From NCBI GenBank assembly GCA_913775795.1, contig CAJYLT010000083.1, forward strand, positions 1 to 64,000: a DNA stretch of 64,000 bases, read 5' to 3'. Both the position numbers and the translations under genes were made by a program. The stretch comes from an uncultured Sphingomonas sp. (GTDB lineage Bacteria; Pseudomonadota; Alphaproteobacteria; Sphingomonadales; Sphingomonadaceae). The notes under the pieces are model-generated. The model was not told the DNA's origin. It saw only the letters and a program-made list of their open reading frames with translations, and searched no databases. Positions 47,401-56,465 of the stretch are shown in pieces (within the stretch, counting starts at the first letter, position 1; each line of letters starts with the position of its first letter).

Positions 47401-48090
47401 ATGCGATTGTTTCCGATTCTTGCTGCTGCGGTCCCGCTCGCGGCGCCCGTCCCGGCGCTTGCGCAGCAGGAGGACGAGCAGCTCTGGGAGCAGCTCAACG
47501 TCGTCCTGCCCGTCGCCAAGGGCGTGCGCGTCACCGCCGAGCAGATTGCGCGGACCAGTGACCGGCAGGAGGGCATCTACACGACCGAATACGGCGTGCT
47601 GCTGGGTATGCAGATCGCCAAGGGCGTCGAGTTTGGCGTCGGGTATCGCCATGTCGGCTTCTTCAACGCCAACACCGCCGCCGACGAGGAGCGCATCCGC
47701 CAGCAGATCGTGATCGCGCGCGGGCGATTCGCGGGGCGCCTGCGCCTGGACGAGCGGTTCAATCCCGGCGGGGACGAGATCGGCTTCCGGGTCCGTCCGC
47801 TGGTTCGCTACAACCTGCCGCTCGGTCGGAGCCGGGTGTCGCTGTTCGGCAGCCACGAGAGTTTCATCCTGCCCAACTCGACCATCTGGGGCCAGCGGGC
47901 GGGGTATGAGCGAATGCGCAACATCGTCGGCTTCAACATGCCGATCGGCAGGGCGCTGAGCGCGGACATCGGCTATCTCAACCAGTATCGCCTCGCCCGC
48001 GGGGGTGCGCAGGCGCAGATGGATCACGCGCTTTCGCTCCAGCTGACGGTCAATCTCGACAAGCTGGGCGTGGCGATGCTGCACGACTGA
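47401..48090 (+). CDS. DUF2490 domain outer-membrane-like protein
   Basis: Signal peptide; LWEQLNVVLPVAKGVRVTAEQIARTSDR; RPLVRYNLPLG; C-terminal beta-strand pattern. Confidence 0.7.
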   Translation: MRLFPILAAAVPLAAPVPALAQQEDEQLWEQLNVVLPVAKGVRVTAEQIARTSDRQEGIYTTEYGVLLGMQIAKGVEFGVGYRHVGFFNANTAADEERIRQQIVIARGRFAGRLRLDERFNPGGDEIGFRVRPLVRYNLPLGRSRVSLFGSHESFILPNSTIWGQRAGYERMRNIVGFNMPIGRALSADIGYLNQYRLARGGAQAQMDHALSLQLTVNLDKLGVAMLHD

Positions 48091-48184
48091 CGGGTTCGGT
48101 ACGTTAGCGGTTGGAGTCCGGCCCACGACGCGGTAATGGCGCGCCCGCCAACCCCGGAGCTTTCCCATCAGACAGATCGCCGCC

Positions 48185-49285
48185 TTGCCGTACCGGATGG
48201 AGGGGACCGCCCCCGATGCGCCGGTCAGCATCCTCCTCGTCACTTCGCGCGAGAATCGGCGCTGGGTCATTCCCAAGGGCAATGCGCCCAAGGGGCTGAG
48301 CCCGCACGATGCAGCCGCGCTGGAGGCCGAGGAGGAAGCGGGCGTGCGCGGCGTCATCTGTCCGGTCGCGCTGGGCTCCTACCGCTATCGCAAGAAGCGG
48401 GCGAGCGGCGCGTCGCTGATGCTCGACGTCGACGTGTTCCCGCTCGCGGTGCGCGACGTCCGGGACGCATGGAAAGAACAGGGCGAGCGCGAGCGGCGCT
48501 GGTTCAGCCTCGAGGCCGCCGCGCAGGCGGTCGACGAGGACGACCTCAAGGACCTGATCCGTTCGTTCGGCAATCGCGATTTCAAGGCAGCAACGCAGCG
48601 CACCGGCTTTATCCAGGCCGTCGCGCAAGGATCGAAAGTCTCTCACATGTTCGCCTGGTTCCAGAAGCTGCTGCCCCGCACGGGCAATTTCTTCGAGATG
48701 TTCGAGGCGCACGCCGCCACCGTCGTCGCGGGCGGCAACGCGCTTGCCCGGCTGGTACAGGACGGCAGCGCCGAACACATCCAGGAAGTGGTAGAGCGCG
48801 AGCGCGACGCCGACGAGATCATCCGCGAGGTGCTGCGCACCGTTCGCGTCACCTTCCTGACGCCCTTCGACCGCAGCGCGATCATCAGCCTGATCGGCTC
48901 GATGGACGACGCGATCGACGAGATGCAGGCGACGGTCCAGGCGATCGACCTGTACGACGTGACCGGCTTCGAGCCCGAGATGAAGGACATGGCCGGCATC
49001 ATCGTCGATGCCGCCCGCCTGACCGCCGAGGCGATGCCGCTGCTGCGCGACGTCGCCGGCAACGCCACGCGCCTGCACGAGCTGACCGAGCGGCTGGTCC
49101 GCATGGAAAGCCATGCCGACGAGATTCACGCCGCCGGCCTCAAGCGCGCCTTCAAGGAGCTCGGCCCGACCGATACGCTGCGCTTCTCGGTCCAGCGCGA
49201 GATCTACAAGCATCTCGAGCGCATCGTCGACAAGTTCGAGGATGTCGCCAACGAGATCGACGGCATCGTCATCGATCACGCCTGA
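48185..49285 (+). CDS. NUDIX hydrolase domain fused in frame to DUF47 (PhoU-like) domain
   Basis: NUDIX-like region WVIPKGNAPKGLSPHDAAALEAEEEAGVRG; then MFAWFQKLLPRTGNFFEMFEAHAATVVAGGNALARL (DUF47) with no stop codon between. 5' start uncertain. Confidence 0.75.
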   Translation: MPYRMEGTAPDAPVSILLVTSRENRRWVIPKGNAPKGLSPHDAAALEAEEEAGVRGVICPVALGSYRYRKKRASGASLMLDVDVFPLAVRDVRDAWKEQGERERRWFSLEAAAQAVDEDDLKDLIRSFGNRDFKAATQRTGFIQAVAQGSKVSHMFAWFQKLLPRTGNFFEMFEAHAATVVAGGNALARLVQDGSAEHIQEVVERERDADEIIREVLRTVRVTFLTPFDRSAIISLIGSMDDAIDEMQATVQAIDLYDVTGFEPEMKDMAGIIVDAARLTAEAMPLLRDVAGNATRLHELTERLVRMESHADEIHAAGLKRAFKELGPTDTLRFSVQREIYKHLERIVDKFEDVANEIDGIVIDHA

Positions 49286-50298
49286 TGCACGAGCTCGCCT
49301 TTCCGCTGCTGGTCGCGCTCATCATCGTCGCGCTGGCGTTCGACTTTCTGAACGGCCTGCACGACGCGGCCAATTCGATCGCGACGGTGGTGGCCACGCG
49401 GCTGCTCAAGCCCGTCCACGCCGTCATCTTCGCCGCGGTTTTCAACGGCGCAGCTTACTTCCTGACAATCACCTTCCCCAGCCTGCACAAGGTGGCGAGC
49501 ACGATCGGGCAGGGGCTGATCGAAAGGGACCTGGTGACGCCCGCCGTCGTGTTCGGCGCGCTGGTGGGCGCGATGTTCTGGAACGTCGTCACCTGGCTGA
49601 AGGGGATTCCGTCGTCGTCCAGCCACGCGCTGGTCGGCGGGCTGATCGGCGCGGGCGTCGCGCATGCGGGGCTGACCGGGGTGCAGTGGTCGGGGCTCAA
49701 CAAGACGCTGATCGCGATCGTGCTGTCGCCGACGCTGGGCATGATTTTGGCGATGTTCGTCATGCTGGTGACGAGCTGGATCTTTCGCCGGGCGACGACG
49801 ACGCGGGCGGAAAAGACGTTCCGGTTCCTGCACCTCCTGTCCTCGGGCGCCTATTCGCTCAGCCACGGGCTCAACGACGCGCAGAAGACGATGGGGATCA
49901 TCACCGTCCTCCTTTATTCGACCGGCTATCTGCAGGGCGAGTTCGAGGTGCCGCACTGGGTCGCCATCGCCTGCTACGTGGCGATCGCGCTGGGGACGCT
50001 GAGCGGCGGGTGGAAGATCATCGAGACGATGGGCAGCCGCATCACCAAGCTGTCGCAGCATCAGGGGTTCAGCGCCTCGCTGGCCGGATCGATCATCCTG
50101 TTCAGCGCATCGTGGCTGGGCATCCCGGTGTCGACCACGCACACGATCACCGGCTCGATCATCGGCGCGGGCACGGCGCGGCGCGCCTCGGCGGTCCGCT
50201 GGGGCGTGGCGAGCAACGTGGTCACGGCGTGGCTCATCACCATCCCCGCCTCGGCCGCGGTAGGCGCGCTGTTCTATTTCCTAACGACGCTGTTTTAG
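49285..50298 (+). CDS. pit: Inorganic phosphate transporter, Pit family
   Basis: FDFLNGLHDAANSIATVVATR; GIPSSSSHALVGGLIGAG; LSHGLNDAQKTMGII; IPVSTTHTITGSIIGAG. Confidence 0.92.
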   Translation: MHELAFPLLVALIIVALAFDFLNGLHDAANSIATVVATRLLKPVHAVIFAAVFNGAAYFLTITFPSLHKVASTIGQGLIERDLVTPAVVFGALVGAMFWNVVTWLKGIPSSSSHALVGGLIGAGVAHAGLTGVQWSGLNKTLIAIVLSPTLGMILAMFVMLVTSWIFRRATTTRAEKTFRFLHLLSSGAYSLSHGLNDAQKTMGIITVLLYSTGYLQGEFEVPHWVAIACYVAIALGTLSGGWKIIETMGSRITKLSQHQGFSASLAGSIILFSASWLGIPVSTTHTITGSIIGAGTARRASAVRWGVASNVVTAWLITIPASAAVGALFYFLTTLF

Positions 50299-51747
50299 CG
50301 CGCCGGCGACAAAGTCGCCGACCAGCGCGACGACGCGCGGGGAGCCGAGATTGGGGCCGAGTTTCGCCACTTCCTTTTCGTCGCCGGTGACGGCGCCGTC
50401 CTGAAACCAGTGGCTGAGATCGTTGAAGACGACGACCTTGGCCTCGCGATTGGCGGCGAGAGCGGTGCGCGCGGCGGCGGCCTCCGGTGCGGCGATGACG
50501 AGCGGGTCCTTGCCGCCGAACAGGGCGAGGACGGGCGCCCTGATTGCGGCGAGGTCGGCCGCGGAGTGGACCTTGTCGGCGCTCCACGCCTCCGGCACGT
50601 CGATGCGCTTGAGGCCCTCTTCAGCCTCGGGCCGGGTGAAGCCGAGCGCTTCAATCCGATCTACCAGAGCGGTGCGCAAGGGCGCGACCGCCGCGTCGCT
50701 CTGTCCGGCCGCGCGCGCCTTGAGCAGCGCCATCGCCGCCTCGACCGCAGGCTCGATCGCGGCTGGCGGCCGATTTGCCGCAATCATCTGATGGCGCAGT
50801 GCATTCGCGAGCATCGGAAAACCGTCGCCGACGGAGCCGCCTAGTGTGACCACCGCGCCAATCGTCGGGTCCGCGGCGGCGACGGCGGGGGCGACGACAC
50901 CGCCCTGGCTGTGGCCGATCAGTGCGACGTGCCGACCGTCGATGTCGGGCCGCGCGCGCATCGCGGCGACTGCCGCCTGTGCATCGGCAGTGAGCAGGCC
51001 GATGTCCTCGACATAGGCGCCGGTCGACTGGCCGATGCCGCGCTTGTCATATTCGAGCGCGGCGATGCCGTCGCGATTGAGGCGATGGATCACATCGTCG
51101 AAGCCGCCGCGGCCATTGGGGCCGTGCCCCTGGATGACGATCGCGACCGGAAACGGGCCGCGGCCGACGGGCAGGTGTAGCGTGCCGGCGAGCGTCGCCT
51201 GGCGCGACGGAATGGTCAGGTCGACGGGAACGGCGGCCGGGCGATAGGCGGCAAACGCGGTCGCCGCGCCCGACGTTGGTGCCCAGGCGACGGGGCCGAG
51301 CATGACCGCGCTGTCGGCCTTGCCGAGTGTCACGACCAGCGCCTGCGAGCCCGCCGGGAGTGGCGCTGCGGCGGTGCCGGTCACGGTAAAGCGCTGCCAT
51401 TGCGGCGTCAGCGCAAGGTCGGTGGTCGCCACCTGCGCGTACGTCGGTTCCGGCCCCTGGATCGCGGCGGTGGTCCGCATCGGCTTCGCGGCCCGCGCCC
51501 AGAAGGTGGCAGCGACGGTTTCGCCCGCGGCGATTGCCTGCGGCAATTTCAGTACCGCGCCGCTGGTCCAAGGTTCGGCGCGTTTCGCGGGCGGCAGCGC
51601 GGCGCGGATCGCGCCGCCGGGCACGGCCGCATCACGCTCGTGGGTCGAGGTCGTGCCGTAGATGATCCAGCGGCCGGCATCCTCGACCTGCGCGTGCGCC
51701 GGGCTGGCGATGAAGGCTGCGATGGCGAGCGGGATCGTGGCCTTCAT
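50281..51747 (-). CDS. Secreted alpha/beta hydrolase
   Basis: Signal peptide; VIQGHGPNGRGGFDD; LIGHSQGGVVAPAVA nucleophile elbow; ALFGGKDPLV; DLSHWFQ. Confidence 0.82.
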   Translation of the reverse strand: MKATIPLAIAAFIASPAHAQVEDAGRWIIYGTTSTHERDAAVPGGAIRAALPPAKRAEPWTSGAVLKLPQAIAAGETVAATFWARAAKPMRTTAAIQGPEPTYAQVATTDLALTPQWQRFTVTGTAAAPLPAGSQALVVTLGKADSAVMLGPVAWAPTSGAATAFAAYRPAAVPVDLTIPSRQATLAGTLHLPVGRGPFPVAIVIQGHGPNGRGGFDDVIHRLNRDGIAALEYDKRGIGQSTGAYVEDIGLLTADAQAAVAAMRARPDIDGRHVALIGHSQGGVVAPAVAAADPTIGAVVTLGGSVGDGFPMLANALRHQMIAANRPPAAIEPAVEAAMALLKARAAGQSDAAVAPLRTALVDRIEALGFTRPEAEEGLKRIDVPEAWSADKVHSAADLAAIRAPVLALFGGKDPLVIAAPEAAAARTALAANREAKVVVFNDLSHWFQDGAVTGDEKEVAKLGPNLGSPRVVALVGDFVAGALKQRR

Positions 51748-51762
51748 CGGAGCGTCCTTCGG

Positions 51763-52398
51763 CTAGAAAGCGGGCTGTTCGTGGCGGGGAAGCTGCGACT
51801 GCCAGGTCGCGAGCGTGAAGATCGCGGCGGTCTCGGCCGCCAGCACCCAGATCGGCAGGATCAGGCTGGTGGGGTCGATCGCCGCACAGCCCGAGACGAT
51901 CGTCAGCGTCGTGACGGCGGCGGCGCCGAAGCGGCTCGCCATGCCGACGCGCGCCCAGTCGCGGTCGAGGATCCACCACGCGACGGGCAGGTGTAGCGCG
52001 GCGGTCAGCAGCATCAGGCAGAGAAGCGACGGCGCGGCGATCATGTTGCCGACGTTGAGGAGCAGCCGATGCTCGCCGCTGCCATAAAGATAGCCGGCCA
52101 GCCCGTCGCTCGCCGCCATGAACGGAAAGCCGAAGATCGCCGCGACCGACAACATGCCCGCGACGGGCAGGATCACGCCGACCGCCAGCGCGTGCGAGAC
52201 GAGCGTAAAGCGCCCCTCGGCATGGCCGAGCATCGTCCGCCATGCGCCCAGCAAGCAGCCGATCGCGAAACGGAGCGGGCGACCCTGCTCCTCCGCGACT
52301 TCGAGTTCTGCCGCCATGGCCCACGCCCAGTCCGACCGGCGGGGTCCGAGGCTGCGCGCGGTCAGCGCCATCACGATCCAGGCGAGGCGGCGGGTCAT
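51763..52398 (-). CDS. Integral membrane protein paired with PadR regulator
   Basis: Four or five hydrophobic segments after MTRRLAWIVMALTARSLGPRRSDWAWAMAAELEV. Confidence 0.65.
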   Translation of the reverse strand: MTRRLAWIVMALTARSLGPRRSDWAWAMAAELEVAEEQGRPLRFAIGCLLGAWRTMLGHAEGRFTLVSHALAVGVILPVAGMLSVAAIFGFPFMAASDGLAGYLYGSGEHRLLLNVGNMIAAPSLLCLMLLTAALHLPVAWWILDRDWARVGMASRFGAAAVTTLTIVSGCAAIDPTSLILPIWVLAAETAAIFTLATWQSQLPRHEQPAF

Positions 52399-52691
52399 GC
52401 CGGCGCGCCTTTGCCGAGCAGTGTTTGCCCGGTCAGTTCGCGGGCGAGCGCGAGGCCGGTCGCGGTCAGACGATAGGCGTGGCGCGGCGGTCGGCCGGGC
52501 TGGGCGGGGGGATGCCATTCGGCTTCGACCAGCCCCTGATCGGTCATCCGCATCAGGAGCGGATAGAGCGTGCCCGAGGCGAGGCCGGTTTCCTTCATCA
52601 ATTCATAGCCGTGCTGCGCGGCGGGAGCGTGCGCGTAAAGCCGTTCGATCAGGCGGTGCATCTGCGGCGAGGGGCGGCGGGTTCGGACCAT
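52395..52691 (-). CDS. PadR family transcriptional regulator
   Basis: GYELMKETGLASGTLYPLLMRMTDQGLVEAEW...RPPRHAYRLTATG. Confidence 0.88.
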   Translation of the reverse strand: MVRTRRPSPQMHRLIERLYAHAPAAQHGYELMKETGLASGTLYPLLMRMTDQGLVEAEWHPPAQPGRPPRHAYRLTATGLALARELTGQTLLGKGAPA

Positions 52692-52789
52692 TCGCTCACA
52701 ACAACATATGTAGAGTTATGAGTCAACCGCTTCCCGTCACCCCGGCTTTGACGCGGGGTGACGAAAGGGAGCGAAGCGTTGTTCCTGGG

Positions 52790-54706
52790 TTACGGCGCCG
52801 GTGGCGTCTTGACGATCGGCAGCCACACCGCGCTGGCCGCGCCGCCGCCGCGTTCGAGCGTCACCGTCGTCTTCTGGTAATCGCTCTTCTTCGCCAGGAA
52901 AATGTTGGGCACGTATTTCTGCGGATTGCGGTCGTAGAGCGGGAACAGGCTCGACTGCACCTGCACCATGATGCGGTGGCCGGGCTGGAACACGTGGTTC
53001 ACCGTAGGCAGGCGGAAGCGATAGCGCTGGACCTTGCCCGCGGGGATCGCCGACGGCTTTTCGAGGCTGTCGCGATAGCGACCGCGGAAGATGTCGAGGC
53101 TGACGGCGAGCTGATAGCCACCCATCTTGACGTCGCTCGCCACCTCGTCGGGATAGACGTCGATCACCTTGACGACGAAATCGCCGTCGGTGCCCGTCGT
53201 CTTGGCATAAAGGTCGGCGATCGGCGCGCCCGACATGCGCACCGGCGCGCTCAGGACCGGCGTCGTATAGGTCATCACGTCGGGCCGACCGTCGACATGG
53301 CGCTGGTCGCTGACCAGCCAGTCGGGCCAGCGGCCGTCGCCGAAATTGACCGGCCGCGGCAGGTGCGGGACGGGCTTGGCCGGATCGCTGACATAGCTGT
53401 CCTCGCCCGCCGCGCCCTTGGCATAGGCAAGGCCAGCGTCGGCGGCGAGGTACATGGGCGTGAGCGGCGCGGCGCACCCCGCCTCGCACGCCAGCGGCCA
53501 GTTGGCGAACCGCTCCCACTTGTTCTCGCCGGTGTTGTAGATCGTCGCGGCGGGCAGGTTCGCGGGCGGGCCGTCCTTCAGATACTGGTCGAACAGCGGC
53601 AGCACCATCTGTTCGCGGAATTGCTGCGCGGTGTCGCCGTTCCACTTGAGCGGGCCGAGTTCGCTTCCCTCGCGGTTGACCTGGCTGTGCCGCCAGGGGC
53701 CCATGACGAGGAAGTTGTTGCCGGTCTTGCCCTTGGCTTTCAGCGCCTCCCAGGCGGTGATCGCGCCGTAGATATCCTCCTGATCCCACAGGCCCTGCTC
53801 CCAGATCGTGGGGACGTTGGAGGGGTTGGCGGCGAGCAGCTTGTCGAGCGCCTGACCCTGCCAGAAGGCGTCATAGGCGGGGTGCGCGACCATCTTCTGC
53901 CACGCGGGGAGCTGGTCGAAGCCGGAGTTTCGCGCCCATTCGTTGGCGCCGCCCAGTCGGCGGAACTCCTCGTAATTGTCGTAGATGCCCGTCGCCGGAT
54001 CCTTGCCCGCGCCCTTGTAGCCGGTTTGCGAGCCGATCCAGCCGATATTGGCGAGGCGGAAGGCGCCGTTGTGGAACCAGTCGTCGCCGCGCCAGCCGTC
54101 GATCATCGGGCTTTCGGGCGCGGCGACCTTGAGCGCCGGGTGCGGGTTGAGCAGCGCCATGACGACGGTGAACCCCTCGTAACTCGACCCGATCATGCCG
54201 ACGCGGCCGTTCGATTCGGGCAGGTTCGCCTTGTTCACCAGCCAGTCGATCGTGTCGTAGGCGTCGGTGACATGGTCGGTGCTGGTGGGATTGAGCGGCC
54301 CGCGGACGGGGCGGGTGACGATGTAATCCCCCTCCGACCCGTATTTGCCGCGAATGTCCTGATAGACGCGGATATAGCCCGCCTTCACGAACGGTTCGTC
54401 GGCGAGCGGCAGCGTCGACAGGATGTGCGGGCTGTCCATCCGGTTGGCCCGGCCGGATGCGTCATAGGGGGTGCGCGTCAGCACGATCGGCGCGTTGGTC
54501 ACGCCCTTGGGATAGACGATGACGGTGTGCAGCTTCACCCCGTCACGCATCGGGATCATCACCTCGCGCTTCACATAGTCGCGCGCGTCGATGGGCGGCG
54601 TGAAGGTCGCGGGAATGTCGCTCGGCGGGAATTGCTGCTGCGCGCCGGCGGGCAGCGCGGCAACGAGCGCGAGGGTGAGCAGCGGGAGCGAACGCAGACG
54701 GGCCAT
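52790..54706 (-). CDS. CocE/NonD family hydrolase (alpha-amino acid ester / acylase-like)
   Basis: MIPMRDGVKLHTVIVYPKG; VGMIGSSYEGFTVVMAL; VMGPWRHSQVNREGS; C-terminal jelly-roll FQPGHRIMVQVQSSLFPLYDRN. Confidence 0.88.
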   Translation of the reverse strand: MARLRSLPLLTLALVAALPAGAQQQFPPSDIPATFTPPIDARDYVKREVMIPMRDGVKLHTVIVYPKGVTNAPIVLTRTPYDASGRANRMDSPHILSTLPLADEPFVKAGYIRVYQDIRGKYGSEGDYIVTRPVRGPLNPTSTDHVTDAYDTIDWLVNKANLPESNGRVGMIGSSYEGFTVVMALLNPHPALKVAAPESPMIDGWRGDDWFHNGAFRLANIGWIGSQTGYKGAGKDPATGIYDNYEEFRRLGGANEWARNSGFDQLPAWQKMVAHPAYDAFWQGQALDKLLAANPSNVPTIWEQGLWDQEDIYGAITAWEALKAKGKTGNNFLVMGPWRHSQVNREGSELGPLKWNGDTAQQFREQMVLPLFDQYLKDGPPANLPAATIYNTGENKWERFANWPLACEAGCAAPLTPMYLAADAGLAYAKGAAGEDSYVSDPAKPVPHLPRPVNFGDGRWPDWLVSDQRHVDGRPDVMTYTTPVLSAPVRMSGAPIADLYAKTTGTDGDFVVKVIDVYPDEVASDVKMGGYQLAVSLDIFRGRYRDSLEKPSAIPAGKVQRYRFRLPTVNHVFQPGHRIMVQVQSSLFPLYDRNPQKYVPNIFLAKKSDYQKTTVTLERGGGAASAVWLPIVKTPPAP

Positions 54707-54782
54707 CGGACGAGACCTTTGCCGGGGGGAGAGAACGGGTCGGGGCGAGGTGTGCGCCTGTCGCGGGCGAGCCGCAATCCCC

Positions 54783-55157
54783 CTAGCCGTGCCGCATCGC
54801 GCGGGCGTTAAGCGCGTGCCCAACGGCGAGGAGGAGCGAGCCGGCGACGGTGATCGCGGTCTCGACCGCCTCGGTCAATGTTGCAAGCGCGCCGATGCCG
54901 ATCGCGGTGAGGCCGAGGATAGCGACGAGGGCGGGCCGCGTCCGGCGGTGGCGACGACGGCCGAGCGCGAGGGCCGCTGCACTGGTCGGGACCGCGAAGG
55001 CGAAGGCGAGCGCGTGAAACCCGTCCGGCACCGACAGGAACACCGACAGCGCGGGGATTGCGACGAGCAGCGCCGGGAGCGCGAGGCAGTGGATCAGGCA
55101 GAGCGTCGAGGCGCCGATCGCAAGCCGGTCGAACCAATCCTGGCGCAGCGTTGCCAT
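54783..55157 (-). CDS. MerC domain protein
   Basis: DRLAIGASTLCLIHCLALPALLVAIPAL; CLIHC motif typical of MerC. Confidence 0.8.
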   Translation of the reverse strand: MATLRQDWFDRLAIGASTLCLIHCLALPALLVAIPALSVFLSVPDGFHALAFAFAVPTSAAALALGRRRHRRTRPALVAILGLTAIGIGALATLTEAVETAITVAGSLLLAVGHALNARAMRHG

Positions 55158-55196
55158 CGAAACCTCCATCGCCCGGCGAGGAACGCCGCCGGGTGA

Positions 55197-55215
55197 TGGC
55201 AATGATACATTGTCA
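55197..55215. promoter_or_regulatory. Candidate operator TGGCAATG-ATA-CATTGTCA upstream of merC
   Basis: 8-3-8 dyad with one mismatch, just upstream of the MerC start; size resembles Fur/Zur-family boxes. Confidence 0.4.
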
Positions 55216-55234
55216 CATTAACGTCAAGCCGTGC

Positions 55235-56446
55235 TCAGCTGGCGGCCAGATAGGTCTCAATCCACGAAGTCGACGGGCTGTCCCAGCCGAGCTCCAGATG
55301 GTTGACCGCCACCGTCTGGCTGCCGCCGTGGTTGGTGATGCCGACGATGTCGCGGCAGCTTTCGATGAAGACGACGCCGTCGGACGGGCCGGTATGCTCG
55401 TTGTGGAGGAGCGTGATGTCGGGCTGGTTGCCGCAGATATTGTGGACGCGCACGCTGGCGGGCGACGGCGCATTGCGGATCGTGTCGACCAGCGAAGCAC
55501 CGAGATACGCGCCGATCCCCGGCCCCGCGCTGTAGAAGCCGGTGCCGCCGTGGAAGGTGGTGTACCAGTCCTGCTCCGTCGTCGGCAGCGGGAAGCGGTC
55601 GACCCAGCTCTTCAGCAATTGCGCCGAGCCGGGGAAATAGGGTGAGCCATAGGTCCGGGCATCGCCGTTTTGCCACACGCCGTAGCAGACCAACCGGTTG
55701 TGCGGCGTCGGCCCGTTGATGACCCCGCCGCAGCCCGGATAGACCGTGAGGCTGAATGTCCAGCCATGCCGGAACGACAGGTCGATGCCGTTGTTCGCCG
55801 AGCCCAGCAGGATCAGCCGCCGTACGTCGCCGCGATAGGCGGTGCCCCACGGCTTGCGCACGTTGGAGATGTACATGCGCGCGTTCGACGCGGCCTTCGA
55901 CCAGGCGACGACGTCGACGCTCGCCGCACCCGTCCGCTGCCTGATGATCGAGATGGCGTTGGCGATCTGTTCGGCCCAGCCATAGCCGTCGCCGTTCTTG
56001 TGCGCGAGGCCGAGGGCGAAGACGCGGTATCCCTTGCCCGACAATTGCTGCATCAGCCCGCTGGTGGGGCAGGTGGACCGGCCGCAGCCATAGCTGCCCG
56101 CCTCGTTGGGATTGGCCCAGGCGAGGTCCGCATCCTGGTTGGCGCCGTGGACGAGAAGGACGGGCACCTGACGCGTGCCGCTGTTCCAGCCGGGCGCGTA
56201 ATAGAGCAGCATCTTCGACGCCGCCGGCTGGGCCGAGCCGAAGAAGGTCGCGCGCTGGCCGCTCTGATTGCCGCGGCCGTCGGTCGGAAACGCCTCGGTC
56301 GCGATGCCCCCGGTGCCGTCGCGCCATCGTTCGACCTGCTCCCAGCCGTTCGCGGGCGACATGAAGGTCTGTTCCCATACCGGCGCGCCGGCCGCGGCGG
56401 GCGCGGCGGCGAAGAACGCGAGGATGGCGGCGGCTAGACGGCGCAT
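55235..56446 (-). CDS. Secreted lipase-like alpha/beta hydrolase
   Basis: Signal peptide; VPVLLVHGANQDADLAWANPN; ASVDVVAWSKAASNARMYI nucleophile region; NEHTGPSDGVVF; NHLELGWD. Confidence 0.7.
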   Translation of the reverse strand: MRRLAAAILAFFAAAPAAAGAPVWEQTFMSPANGWEQVERWRDGTGGIATEAFPTDGRGNQSGQRATFFGSAQPAASKMLLYYAPGWNSGTRQVPVLLVHGANQDADLAWANPNEAGSYGCGRSTCPTSGLMQQLSGKGYRVFALGLAHKNGDGYGWAEQIANAISIIRQRTGAASVDVVAWSKAASNARMYISNVRKPWGTAYRGDVRRLILLGSANNGIDLSFRHGWTFSLTVYPGCGGVINGPTPHNRLVCYGVWQNGDARTYGSPYFPGSAQLLKSWVDRFPLPTTEQDWYTTFHGGTGFYSAGPGIGAYLGASLVDTIRNAPSPASVRVHNICGNQPDITLLHNEHTGPSDGVVFIESCRDIVGITNHGGSQTVAVNHLELGWDSPSTSWIETYLAAS

Positions 56447-56465
56447 AGTGGTTCCCCTCTCGTTG

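Noticed and set aside
52118-54811. 897-aa plus-strand ORF
   Set aside because: Antisense to the CocE/NonD hydrolase and PadR genes; composition typical of a shadow ORF.
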